From contig CP060763.1 in the NCBI GenBank assembly GCA_023205875.1, positions 496,001 through 560,000 of the forward strand: DNA of 64,000 nucleotides. The letters run 5' to 3'. The position numbers and the translations under genes are program-made. The stretch is from Chloropicon primus. Lineage: Eukaryota > Chlorophyta > Chloropicophyceae > Chloropicales > Chloropicaceae. The notes beneath the pieces are model-generated. The model saw only the letters and a list, made by a program, of their open reading frames with translations, had not been told where the DNA came from and made no database searches. Each line of letters opens with the position of its first letter. The first letter of the stretch is position 1. This document shows positions 18,511-27,787 of this stretch, piece after piece.

Positions 18511-19497
18511 TTACAATGGCTTCTTTTTGGGCGTCCCAGCTTGCCTAGGGAATTTGCGTGGCGTCTCGCCGACTTTTCGAATCACCACGACGGTCCTCTG
18601 CCCATGGGAACCAAAGCTCGAGACAGGGATGATGCCAACAACTTCCGCCTTGAGCTGCCCCAAGGCATTCCGCGCCGCTTTGACCTCTGCTTCTGGGTCC
18701 GGACCCTTTGCCGCCACAAGATAGCCCCCTACCCTGAGCATTGGCACGCAGAGCTCGCAGAGAACATTGAGGGGGGCCACGGCCCTGGCCACAGCCAAGT
18801 CCCAGCTTCCCCTCTTGCCGGCGTCCCGCCCGACGTCCTCGGCTCGAGACCACGTCACCTCGACGTTCTTCAGCTCCAGGCTCTCCTTCACCTCCTCCAG
18901 GAACTTGCACCTCTTTTGAAGGGAGTCCAGCAGTGTGACGTCCCAGTGCGGCCGCTTCACCGCAAGGACGATCCCCGGAAGGCCAGGGCCTGTGCCGACA
19001 TCGATGACTCTGAGGCCCTTCCCCTGGCCCTGGCCCTCGGCCACGCACTCGTCAAGAACGGGGAGCAGCGCAAGCGAGTCCTCTATGTGCCTCTCCTGGG
19101 CCTCCTCGCGGGTCTTCACCGCCGTCAGATTGAACTTGGCGTTGTACTCGAACAGGCTCTCGAGGTACGTGTCAAACTGCTTCCTCTCCTCTGCGCTGAG
19201 CAGGGAATACCCCGAAGACGAGGGCGACGACGATGCCCTTACGCCTATTGCGCAATAGGCGTAAGGGCGAGGCATTGTCCCCAAGCCCGACCAATGCGTT
19301 CGTTCGAGCCTGCGAAAGTCCCTCCCCTGGCCGGGGACCTCCTCCTTCCTCCTCCTCGTCATCAACAACATCGTCGTCGTTGTCATCCGAGGCTTCGTCG
19401 CCCGTTGCTCGGTGTTCGACGCCGTCGCCCCCCGTCTCATCCATAGCCGTCGTGACGAGCGAAGCCCGAGACCCAAACCTCTGTCACTCCCTGCCAT
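18511..19497 (-). CDS. RSMG: Plastid 16S rRNA (guanine-N7)-methyltransferase, RsmG/GidB family
   Basis: Single exon, 328 residues, ATG at 19497. RsmG methylates N7 of the G527-equivalent in small-subunit rRNA of bacterial-type ribosomes; in algae that means plastid (or mitochondrial) ribosomes. Residues ~105-310 are the enzyme: 'FDTYLESLFEYNAKFNLTAV', 'RHIEDSLALLPV', the SAM-binding loop 'VIDVGTGPGLPGIVLA' (about 164), 'LLDSLQKRCKFLEEV' and 'WDLAVARAVAPL'. The first ~100 residues are Arg/Ser-rich and likely a transit peptide, though an acidic DD/EE stretch near 50 is unusual for one. This targeting region contains a perfect 34-bp palindrome at 19235-19268. The C-terminus ends basic (KKKPL). 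Confidence 0.9.
   Translation of the reverse strand: MAGSDRGLGLGLRSSRRLWMRRGATASNTEQRATKPRMTTTTMLLMTRRRKEEVPGQGRDFRRLERTHWSGLGTMPRPYAYCAIGVRASSSPSSSGYSLLSAEERKQFDTYLESLFEYNAKFNLTAVKTREEAQERHIEDSLALLPVLDECVAEGQGQGKGLRVIDVGTGPGLPGIVLAVKRPHWDVTLLDSLQKRCKFLEEVKESLELKNVEVTWSRAEDVGRDAGKRGSWDLAVARAVAPLNVLCELCVPMLRVGGYLVAAKGPDPEAEVKAARNALGQLKAEVVGIIPVSSFGSHGQRTVVVIRKVGETPRKFPRQAGTPKKKPL
19235..19268. repeat. Perfect 34-bp palindrome inside the RsmG N-terminal coding region
   Basis: GCCCTTACGCCTATTGC is followed at once by its exact reverse complement, with no spacer; the flanking bases do not pair. It encodes a stretch around 'YAYCAIGV' of the presumed transit peptide. Confidence 0.95.
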
Positions 19498-19945
19498 CCC
19501 GCACAACAACAACGCAAGTGAGCTACTACTGTTTCAAGTTCAATTGGTTCTATATTTTGAGACAAGCCTCGTCCGAAATGACTCAAGTGACCATCTCCGC
19601 CGTCACCCTGATGCGTGTTCGAAAGCCCATGAGATGTCCTTCCGTTTGTTCAACACCTCGTTCCCTCCCCCTTCACCAACCTTGCACAAGGTCCTCGACA
19701 AACACCCCCACCACTCCACCTTCCTCTATCTGTCACAGGAGATATGTTCCTCTTCAAAGGGACCACTCCCTTTGTCAAACCCTTCCACCGAGGTATCAAT
19801 CGAAAGCCCGTGAGATGCCCTTCCGCTTGTTCAACACCTCGTTCCCTCGTTCCCTTCCGCTTGCCGTCCTCGTCCTCTCTCGTTCCTCCCTTCGTTCGTC
19901 GTCCTCGTCCTGTCGTGAGAGGAGCAAGAGAGAAGCCGAGAGACG
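19498..19945. repeat. Intergenic region with two copies of a ~50-bp dispersed repeat
   Basis: 448 bp upstream of the coiled-coil gene. The segments at about 19620-19670 and 19800-19850 are near-identical over ~50 bp (GAAAGCCC(A/G)TGAGATG, then CCTTCCG(T/C)TTGTTCAACACC). The second copy is preceded by ACCGAGGTATCAATC, matched almost exactly at 16049-16080. No coding frame is credible here. Confidence 0.7.
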
Positions 19946-21115
19946 ATGGAGTCGATGGAGCGAGTGAAGGAGTTAGAGGAGAAGCTAGCGGAGGTGAGGA
20001 GCCAGAGGGATGCGCTGGAGAAGGACGTGGAAGCCTTGTGCATGCAGAACGGAGACTTCTCTGGTTCGGATGTCTTGGCCAACCGTATCAGTCGTCTGGA
20101 AGCGAACTTGAGGCGGAGCGAAGGTGCAGTGGCGAGCGTGTCCAAGGAGCGTGATGGGTTGGAGTTGGACCTGAGGAAGGAGGTGAGGAACAAGAGCAAG
20201 CTGGAGGAGAGCCTGAGAGCGGAAAGGGAGAAGAACGCCGGGTTGGAGAAGGAGTTGCAGTATTATTTGGTCCAGAGCGGGACGGTGATTGCGGAAAGGG
20301 ACTCGGCGGGGATAGAGAGGGAGAAGGCGGTCAAGGAGGCCTCCGAGGCGAGGAGGGCGTTGTCGTCCGCGCAGGTGGAGATGGCGAGCCTGAGGGAGAA
20401 GCTCGAAGGTGCCGTCGCGGACAAGGAAGGCTTGGAGCAACGGTGCGTGAAGCTCTCGGCCCAGGCGGCGGAGAGCAAGAAGCTGGAGCCGCTGCAACTG
20501 GAGTTGGGGGAGGCACGGGACAAGCTGGGAGCGGCGGAAGGAGCCATCGAGGAGTTGAGGGAGGAGAGGGACAGAGCGAACGAGGCGCTCGCCGAGGAGC
20601 GGCAGGCCCGCGAAGAGGCGGACGGCTCCCAGAAGAAGGCCAAGGAGGCGCTCGAGGAGAGGGCTCTGAAGCTGGAGGAGATCATAGCGGACACCGTGCA
20701 AGAGAAGAACAAGACAAAGGACGAGCTGGAGAACCAGACCCTCGTCGTGCAGCACTTGAAGCCCAAGCTGGAAGAGGCGAGCATGAAAATTGACATTCTG
20801 GAGAGGCTGAGGAGACTCTTCGTCGAGGAATACAGAAAGCGGGTCCAATTCATCGAGTCGAGCTCCTACGAGGACCTGTCGAACATCGTGTTTGACTCCA
20901 AAAAGATCGACGAGATTGTGCAGCAAGGCTCTTGCGAGGGGGAGATAGCATTGCTGATCAGCGACTGGACGAACCTGCTGAAGGAGATTCTCGAGGCTCA
21001 GTACGAGTCCAACACTTACAAGCAGCTTCTCGCGCAGTCCAAAGTGAAACTGGCCCAAGCGACGGCGGAAAAGGTTGAAGCCATGCTCAAGCTGAGCAAC
21101 GCTGTCAACCTGTGA
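19946..21115 (+). CDS. Coiled-coil protein of unknown function
   Basis: Single exon, 389 residues, ATG at 19946. Almost the whole chain to about residue 285 is a Glu/Lys/Arg/Leu coiled coil without proline. The last ~100 residues are a different, partly globular helical part ('LRRLFVEEYRKRVQFIESS', 'GEIALLISDWTNLLKEIL'). This C-terminal block is the likeliest conserved domain, but I do not recognise it. There is no signal peptide or membrane segment. It is head-on with the thioredoxin gene, which ends 51 bp downstream on the other strand. Confidence 0.75.
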   Translation: MESMERVKELEEKLAEVRSQRDALEKDVEALCMQNGDFSGSDVLANRISRLEANLRRSEGAVASVSKERDGLELDLRKEVRNKSKLEESLRAEREKNAGLEKELQYYLVQSGTVIAERDSAGIEREKAVKEASEARRALSSAQVEMASLREKLEGAVADKEGLEQRCVKLSAQAAESKKLEPLQLELGEARDKLGAAEGAIEELREERDRANEALAEERQAREEADGSQKKAKEALEERALKLEEIIADTVQEKNKTKDELENQTLVVQHLKPKLEEASMKIDILERLRRLFVEEYRKRVQFIESSSYEDLSNIVFDSKKIDEIVQQGSCEGEIALLISDWTNLLKEILEAQYESNTYKQLLAQSKVKLAQATAEKVEAMLKLSNAVNL

Positions 21116-21166
21116 TCGAATTTCGCTCGCTGGTGAGCGGGGCTATTTATTGTTTAACGAAGACCT

Positions 21167-22309
21167 TTAGACGTACCAAGCGTTGCTTAACTTCTTCCTG
21201 AACTCCTTCACAAGGTCGTTGTCGCTCCCGAGGAGGTCAAAGAATTTGACGAGGGTCACCCGCCCGGCTTCGTCGTTCCACGCCTTGTCCTTCTTCACGA
21301 TCAAGAGCGCCGCTTCCATTGCCTCCCTCGCATGCCCTTCCACGAACAAGGCGGATGCGTACCTGTGCAAATGCTCCAGGTTGCCTGGCTCGCTCTGGAC
21401 CAGGACTTCCAGCTCCTCGAGGCTCTCCTTCCATTGCTCTCCGTACAGCTCGAGCCGCGCCTTCAAGGCCTCCAGCTCCCCGAACTTTTGGTTGTCATCG
21501 CAGTCCTCTTCTGCTGACTTGACCAACTCCTTTGCTATCTCGATGTTCTTCTCCTTCAAGGCGCACAGCGCAAGACCCACCTTGCTTCTGATCGTGTCCT
21601 GCTGCGTGGCTCCCTCGGAAGAGAGGACGCCGGAGAAGAATTGGGCGGCCTCAGCGACGGCAGGAAAACCTTCCTCCTTGAGCTTCTCCAGGTACTTTGT
21701 GATGAGATCTTTCGTGTCTTCCGCGCTCGATGGCGCGTCGTCGTCCTCCGTCCCTTCGTCCTCCTGTGGCTTTGCGCTCGACTTGAGCCCCTCTATCATC
21801 TTCACGTACGCTCCAAACTTGTCATCATCGGGCAAGCCTATGATGACGCTGTTGGCGATAATCTGGCCATCGTAGACAGCCATCATTGTCGGCAAGCTCG
21901 ATATCTTCAAGTGGGACACGAGAGGAGCGAGTTCCTGGGCTTCCACGTCGATCTTTGCGACTTGGAAACCTCCACCGGAGAGCTTCGCGGCCTTCTCAAG
22001 CTTTGGTGAGAGCTGCTTGCAAGGCCCGCACCAGTCGGCGTAAAAGTCTAGTATGATGGGAGACACCTTGGATGCCTCTGCCAGGGACTGAAAGTCTTGC
22101 ATCGACCCCACTTCGATGAATCCCTTCGTCTGGCCTCCCTCGCTGTACCTCCTCATGCCGAGGGTCGGCAGCAACTTCTGCAGCCTGAGTCCCTTCACGG
22201 AGCCACAGCTTCGTGCCGCGGAGGCCTCAACGGAAAGGAGGTCAGAAGAAACAATACCTTGCCTGCATCCCCTTCCTACCAACGCGCAAAGGCTCCGAAC
22301 CAGCGCCAT
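21167..22309 (-). CDS. Mitochondrial-looking thioredoxin fused to a TPR-like tail (YbbN/CnoX type)
   Basis: Single exon, 380 residues, ATG at 22309. The N-terminal ~60 residues are Arg/Ala/Leu-rich without acids, a probable mitochondrial presequence. The thioredoxin domain follows, with the active site 'FYADWCGPCKQLSP' near residue 92 and the cis-proline in 'ISSLPTMM'. Beyond an acidic linker ('EDEGTEDDDAPSS', about 185-200) comes ~180 residues of helical repeats ('FGELEALKARLELYGEQW', 'GNLEHLHRYASALFVEGHAR') resembling the TPR tail of bacterial YbbN/CnoX, a chaperone-holdase thioredoxin. A redox-chaperone role in mitochondria is inferred. Divergent from the pyruvate dehydrogenase gene, with only 260 bp between starts. 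Confidence 0.85.
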   Translation of the reverse strand: MALVRSLCALVGRGCRQGIVSSDLLSVEASAARSCGSVKGLRLQKLLPTLGMRRYSEGGQTKGFIEVGSMQDFQSLAEASKVSPIILDFYADWCGPCKQLSPKLEKAAKLSGGGFQVAKIDVEAQELAPLVSHLKISSLPTMMAVYDGQIIANSVIIGLPDDDKFGAYVKMIEGLKSSAKPQEDEGTEDDDAPSSAEDTKDLITKYLEKLKEEGFPAVAEAAQFFSGVLSSEGATQQDTIRSKVGLALCALKEKNIEIAKELVKSAEEDCDDNQKFGELEALKARLELYGEQWKESLEELEVLVQSEPGNLEHLHRYASALFVEGHAREAMEAALLIVKKDKAWNDEAGRVTLVKFFDLLGSDNDLVKEFRKKLSNAWYV

Positions 22310-22569
22310 GTTCAACCGAATACACCACCACCACCTTGCCCAAGCGACCAATCCTGCTTCACCCCTTCCTCCTCTCGTCGAAATCCTTCAACCAAGGTAT
22401 GAAACGAAAGACCTCGAGATGTACTATCGCGTCCTTTGGTCCCCTCCCCCCTCACTCTTCCCCCTCGCCCTCTCCTCGGGTCCTCTCTCCTCCTCTCTCT
22501 CTCCTCTCTGCGTCAGCGCCGAGTCCTTCATATATCAGGGAGGCCCTTTCGACGCTCGGGTGGACGAGG

Positions 22570-23864
22570 ATGAACGCTTTGAGGAGAGCCTTCGTCACGA
22601 GGGTGGCCAAGGTAAGACGAGGACCGGCGCACACATGGCTAGACTTCGCACCTCTTTCCGCCTCCTTGTCGTCTTCTCTCCTCTTGCCTCGTTCGCTCGT
22701 TCCTTGGTTGGTTCCTTCATCTTCATGGTTTTGTTTGTTGACTCCCATCCTCTTTCTTCTTTGCGATGATGGTGTTTGGCCATGGCGATGACTCTTCTCG
22801 TTGCGTGTTGGTGATGGCGTTCGTTGCAGTGGCCGGCCGTAACGGTGGTCGAGAGGGGGTATGCCTCGCAGACGGAGATGACGGTGAGAGATGCGTTGAA
22901 CTCCGCCCTTGCCGAGGAGATGAGGAAGGACGATAAGGTGTTTGTCATGGGAGAAGAGGTGGGAGAGTACCAGGGTGCGTACAAGATTACTCGAGGACTC
23001 CTGCAGGAGTTCGGGGCGGAGAGGGTCTACGACACCCCCATTACCGAAGCGGGGTTCACGGGGCTGGCCGTGGGTGCTGGGTTCTCGGGACTCAAGCCGG
23101 TCGTGGAGTTCATGACCTTCAACTTTGCCATGCAAGCCATCGACCAGATTATCAACTCTGCGGCCAAGACGCTGTACATGTCTGCCGGAACCATCAGCTG
23201 CCCGATCGTTTTCAGGGGGCCGAACGGTGCCGCGGCTGGTGTCGGGGCCCAACACTCCCAGTGCTTCGGAGCGTGGTACAGCTCCTGCCCGGGCTTGAAG
23301 GTTCTCGCGCCTTACGATTGTGAGGATGCCAGGGGACTCCTCAAGGCAGCTATTCGGGACCCGGATCCAGTGATCTTCTTGGAGAATGAGCTCCTTTACG
23401 GAAACTCTTACCCCGTGGACGACAAGATCTTAGACGTTGACTTCACCCTGCCCATTGGCAAGGCCAAAGTCATGAGAGAGGGCACGGACGTCACCCTGGT
23501 CGCCTTCAGCAAGATGGTGGGCTACTCTCTGGAGGCGGCCGAGGTGCTCGCGGAGAAGGGAATAAGCGCCGAGGTCATCAACCTGAGGACTCTGAGGCCT
23601 TTGGACAGGGAGACCATCATGAAGTCTATCGTCAAGACCTCGAGGATAGTTTCCGTGGAGGAGGGTTGGCCCCAGAGCGGAATCGGATCGGAGATCACGG
23701 CCGTGGCGAACGAGGAAGCGTTTGACCACCTGGACGCGCCGGTGGAGAGAGTGACGGGGGCCGACATCCCAACGCCTTACGCCGCAAACCTGGAGAAGAG
23801 TGCCTTCCCCACCGTGGACGACATCGTGACCGCGGCGGAGAGGGCGTGCTACAGGAGCAAGTGA
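22570..23864 (+). CDS. PDHB: Pyruvate dehydrogenase E1 component subunit beta, mitochondrial
   Basis: Two exons: 22570-22611 (14 codons, [14 protein letters not shown], a presequence start) and 22830-23864, 358 residues. Donor GTAAGA, acceptor GTTGCAG, phase 0. The beta subunit, with E1 alpha, binds thiamine diphosphate and decarboxylates pyruvate, feeding acetyl-CoA to the TCA cycle. Family blocks in order: '[14 protein letters not shown]', '[16 protein letters not shown]', '[18 protein letters not shown]', '[15 protein letters not shown]', '[16 protein letters not shown]', '[13 protein letters not shown]' and '[17 protein letters not shown]'. The '[13 protein letters not shown]' form and the short presequence point to the mitochondrial rather than plastid isoform. 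The length is normal for the family. Only the targeting peptide sits on exon 1. Confidence 0.95.
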
Positions 23865-24292
23865 TTATTACTTGTGAGGAACAAAGAAGAGGAGGAGGAA
23901 GAAGAAGAAGTATTTTTTTAGAAAGCCTTCCCTGCTGTACTCGTGATTTTTTTTTCGCGCAAGCCCCTTCTCCTCGTTCGTGTGGTCCTGTATATCTATA
24001 TCACTCAACCTTCCTTGCCCCGTCTCCCAAGCAAGTGAAAGAGCCCTCTCTCTCTCTCAGGGGGAGGAGGGAGAGAACAACGTGATGCAGGAAGGGGAAC
24101 AGGAGGTCAGGCCACGATCCCCTCGCTTTCCAGTTCCCTCCCCTGGACATCCACACCCGCATTGCCCCATACGTCCCTTTCCCCTCACAAAAGTGGAGAC
24201 AGAGGTGAGGAGACGTGGCCGAGCGACGGAGAGAGAGAAGAGAGAGAGAAGAGAGAGAGAAGAGAGAGAGAAGAGAGAGAGAAGAGAGAGAG
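23865..24292. other. Intergenic region ending in a long GA-rich leader repeat
   Basis: 428 bp between the PDHB stop and the LIFEGUARD ATG. From about 24228 to 24292 it is a repeat of GAGAGAGAAGA units (about five, 11 bp each) ending right at the ATG, so the leader RNA of that gene would be nearly pure purine. A poly-T run lies at about 23947-23956. Confidence 0.6.
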
Positions 24293-25252
24293 ATGGAGAA
24301 GCAGCCGTACTACCAGCGGACGTCGCAGTACGACCCCGAGATGGGCTACGGAAAGACGGAGGAGGAGGGAGGATACGCGACCTACATGGAAAAGCAGGTG
24401 AGTAAAAAAGGACTCTCACCCTTCTGCTGCTGGGTGGTGATTCCGACGGTTGGAGGGACTCGCACTGACAGCTTCCGTCGTTCGCTCGTTTTCTCTTTTG
24501 TTCTCTTCGTGGATGCTTTCAGGTCAGGCACGGGTTCATCAGAAAGGTTTTCAGCATCCTGGCGATTCAGCTCTTTGTGACCTTTGGTTGCGCCATCGGG
24601 TTCTCCTCGAGTGCGAGCCTCAAGACTTACCTCACGACGAACAGCTGGCCCTTCTACATTGCCTTCCCTGGCATGATTGGTGAGTGCCTTTTTTTCCTGC
24701 GGCGAACCAGAGCTTGAACCGTTTCACTGACTCAAACTCCTCGCTTTTTTGTGTGCAGGTTCCATGATTGGCCTGCTCTGCTGCGGAGATATGCACAGGA
24801 GGTTCCCGTACAACTACATGCTGCTCTCGATTTTCACGTTCGCAGAGTCCTACCTGGTCGGCGTGACGACGCTCATGTACGAAACGGAGACGGTTCTCAT
24901 TGCGGTCGCCCTCACCGGTGTCCTCACCGCAGCTTTGGTGGGTTACGCCTTCCAAACGAAGTACGACTTCACCACGCAAGGAGGAGTTTTGCTTTGCGTT
25001 CTGATCTCATTCATTCTGTTCGGCATCATGGCATCATTCATGCCGTACAGCAAGATCGCGCACCTCGCTTTTGCCTCCGTGGGCGCTCTCATCTTCGCCT
25101 GCTACATCGTCGTGGACGTCCAGCTGCTGATGGACGGGAAGAGGGTGCAGCTGAGCCCAGACGACTACGTCCTTGCGGCCCTCAACCTGTACTTGGATAT
25201 CCTCAATCTGTTCTTGTATATTTTGCAGATTTTGGGCGAGTCTCAAAGGTAA
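24293..25252 (+). CDS. LFG: LIFEGUARD/BAX-inhibitor-1 family membrane protein (TMBIM)
   Basis: Three exons: 24293-24397, 24523-24679 and 24759-25252, 251 residues; donors GTGAGT (both), acceptors TTTCAG and GTGCAG. After a ~36-residue polar head rich in Tyr/Gln, seven hydrophobic segments follow, beginning with 'VRHGFIRKVFSILAIQLF', the hallmark opening of the LFG/GRINA branch. Late blocks are 'DFTTQGGVLLCVL' and 'YIVVDVQLLMDGKRVQLSPDDYVLAALNLYLDILNLFLYILQIL', given here in part as 'DDYVLAALNLYLDILNLF'; the paired acids in the last segments form the pH-sensing Ca2+ leak site in this family. It should sit in ER/Golgi membranes and dampen Ca2+ load and stress-induced death. The leader is a GA repeat. 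Confidence 0.93.
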
Positions 25253-25583
25253 CCCGTCGACGTCGTACGGTGCCTTGGGTTTGGGGTTCAGGGAAGGAAA
25301 AGAAAAAGACAAAAGAACAACAACAAAAAGTAATTTTGAGTACAACAACATATTATAGATTAATTCAACTAACCACAGTCTGGCAGGTGTGTTGGACCTA
25401 CCACCCTGTCCCCTCTCTCCCTTGCCCTCTCGTCCTCTTGGATGGATGCACTCCCCTCCTCCCCTCCTCTCCTCTCTCCTCAGCAAAGCAAAGCAAAGCA
25501 ATCAATCTCGGTTCGGCTGGGGCGAGGGCGAGGGAGGGAGGCTGAAGGGGTTCCTCCGGTCGGGAAGGGGTTCCTCCGTCAAC
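25253..25583. other. Intergenic region between LIFEGUARD and WDR91 genes
   Basis: 331 bp, both neighbours on the plus strand. AT-rich for ~120 bp after the LIFEGUARD stop (probable 3' end region), then pyrimidine-rich with an AGCAA repeat (about 25482-25500). No gene seen. Confidence 0.4.
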
Positions 25584-27653
25584 ATGGATATGCTACCGTA
25601 CGTCGACTCGCTCATCAAAGAGTACTTTCTCTTTCGTGGGTTCACGTCCTCGTATCATGCTTTCGAACTGGACTCGAGCTCGGACAAGAGCAAAGTGTTC
25701 AACGTCGAGGAGTGTGCCTCCCTCCTGCTGGACACGTTTCTGCCCAACTTCCAGAGCAAGAGGATGGTTTCCTTGTGCCAATTTCTGGAGTCGAACATCT
25801 TCTCGAAGCTTGAGCCGGAGCTGCAACAAGCTTTCAAGAGGCTCACCGCCTCGTTGTACAAAAAGTATTTGGTGAACGCCATCACCAACAAGCGGGTGGA
25901 CAAAGTCACGGAGCTGTTCGATCACGTGGCGGGGAGGCTGAGGCAGCAGCCAGAGGAGTGGAGCCCGTGGTTCTCGATCCAGTACGTGAAGAACCCGGAG
26001 AAACACCCTGACTTCGAGCTCTACTTCACCGCAGATTGGGCCAGCAACCTGAGGGTGTCCTTGCAGAACTTGCTGTCTCGGGCGTTCCACAAGGTGCCCC
26101 TGCCGAGCATCCTGCGGTTCCACTTGGACAGATTGTACAGGCGAAACTTGCAGCTCCGGATCGAGGCCCTCCAAGTCGAGAAGACCCGCTTAGAGACTTT
26201 GCTGTCCATCCAGAACGGAGACGAGGGCGGCGTCGTGGCACGCCACCAGCCTCTCCAGACAAAGGCACCGGTCGCAAACGGGAGCCACAAGGGTGGTGGC
26301 GAGGCTATGGAAACCCAGGGCTTGGTGGGATTGAACAACGGCCAGGTGCTGCACGTGGACAAAAAAGATGGTCATGATGCTCTGGAGGTTCAGTTGGAAA
26401 ACCTGCCCACGGATTTGTTTGACGCGCTATCGGATGGAGGGAGAAGCGAAGAGACGGCGGACAACAAGTCTCCTACTGCTCGAACCCCAACCACGCTGGC
26501 GTCTTCCCCCAGTCCCAGCACAGTGAAGAGCGCCGAGAATGAGGACGAGAATACGTTTGGGGGAGAGGAGTTGAGTAAGTTGGAGCCCGCGCGGCAGCCC
26601 TCACCGCCGCTCTCAGAGGAAACCGCGACGGAGGTGGAGGCGGAGGCGGAAGGAAAGGGGCCAGAGACCCTCGAAGCGAATGCGCTGGAGCTCGAGCTCG
26701 TCTCGGACTTTGAGGGGCACGAGGCCCCGATCACTTGCTGCAGGTGTTCGCCCGACGGGGAGAACGTCGCAAGCTCTTCGTCCAATGGGACGGTGAGAAT
26801 CTGGAGCGCGGACGATGCCCCGAGCACGAGGAATGTGACCATCCGATGCAGCTGCAACGTGCTTTGCTTGGAGTGGGAGCCGCGGAGGAAGAAGCTTGTG
26901 CTTCTAGGGACTTCCATGGGGACGGTAAAGGGGTGGAACGTCGATTCAAAGCGATTCGTCTTCGACGTGGAGATCCACAAGGAGCTGACGGATGTCATCA
27001 GCGTGAAATGCAGCCCCTCCGACACCGTTTTCGCTGTCATTGCGTCCACGAAGGAGAGGGGAGAGGGCCGCAGGGGCAGCCTTTCCCTCTGGAACTCGAG
27101 GAGTTTCTCCAAAATCGGGAACTTGACGTTGGGAAAGGAAGAGGACCTCGACTCGCCTGTCAACTGCGTCGCTTTCAGCCACACCGGCCGCACGGTAGCA
27201 GCCGGAAGCGTTGACGGAATGGTGAGCATGTACGACTGCGCGAGCAGGAGCGCTGTGGCGGGTTTCCCTGTCAGTGGCGATGCCTCGATCGCTGATCTTA
27301 AATTCGGGAAGAATGACGAGTCCTTGTGGACCCTCAGCACGGAGGGCAAGGTGCAAGAGTGGAAGCTCTCCACGTCGGAACTCCTCAGGGAAGTGGACCT
27401 CCTCAAATACCAGCGAGATGCCTGCGTTTCTATGGTCAACGAGATTGTGGTCGATTCCTCGGGCAGCTTTCTGGCAGCCACCCTGGGAAAGTCAGGGATA
27501 ATCCTCGAGCTTGGTGCCGACTCGCAGAGCACTGCCGTGGTGGAAACCGACTTGGATTCGGTGGTGTCCATGGACTGGCGTCCAAACTCCACAGAGGTCG
27601 TGGCGGGATCGGACGCCGCCACCGTCATTCACATATACAACGTTCTTTCATAA
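25584..27653 (+). CDS. WDR91: WDR91-like endosomal WD40 protein
   Basis: Single exon, 689 residues, ATG at 25584. The N-terminal ~200 residues match the WDR91 pattern: a LisH-like start ('YVDSLIKEYFLFRGFTSSYH'), then 'FLESNIFSKLEPELQQAFKRL', 'SLYKKYLVNAITNKRVDKV' and 'PDFELYFTADWASNLRVSL'. A ~150-residue acidic disordered linker (210-365) follows, then a WD40 propeller from about 370 ('DFEGHEAPITCCRCSPDGEN', 'VASSSSNGTVRIWS', 'LSLWNSRSF', 'VAAGSVDGMVSMYD'). In animals WDR91 is a Rab7 effector that lowers endosomal PI3P during early-to-late endosome conversion; the same role is inferred here. The start gives the expected LisH opening at once. TGTGTAATTT lies 6 bp after the stop. Confidence 0.88.
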   Translation: MDMLPYVDSLIKEYFLFRGFTSSYHAFELDSSSDKSKVFNVEECASLLLDTFLPNFQSKRMVSLCQFLESNIFSKLEPELQQAFKRLTASLYKKYLVNAITNKRVDKVTELFDHVAGRLRQQPEEWSPWFSIQYVKNPEKHPDFELYFTADWASNLRVSLQNLLSRAFHKVPLPSILRFHLDRLYRRNLQLRIEALQVEKTRLETLLSIQNGDEGGVVARHQPLQTKAPVANGSHKGGGEAMETQGLVGLNNGQVLHVDKKDGHDALEVQLENLPTDLFDALSDGGRSEETADNKSPTARTPTTLASSPSPSTVKSAENEDENTFGGEELSKLEPARQPSPPLSEETATEVEAEAEGKGPETLEANALELELVSDFEGHEAPITCCRCSPDGENVASSSSNGTVRIWSADDAPSTRNVTIRCSCNVLCLEWEPRRKKLVLLGTSMGTVKGWNVDSKRFVFDVEIHKELTDVISVKCSPSDTVFAVIASTKERGEGRRGSLSLWNSRSFSKIGNLTLGKEEDLDSPVNCVAFSHTGRTVAAGSVDGMVSMYDCASRSAVAGFPVSGDASIADLKFGKNDESLWTLSTEGKVQEWKLSTSELLREVDLLKYQRDACVSMVNEIVVDSSGSFLAATLGKSGIILELGADSQSTAVVETDLDSVVSMDWRPNSTEVVAGSDAATVIHIYNVLS

Positions 27654-27787
27654 CTGTGTGTAATTTATCATCGTCCTCATGCAGTGCATCGCCAAACCAT
27701 CCACCCCCATCGTTCCTCTGTGTCTCCTGGAAGATTTCTCCAAGATGCGGGAATCTATATCGATATTTTACAGGCTCGGAGACCGGG

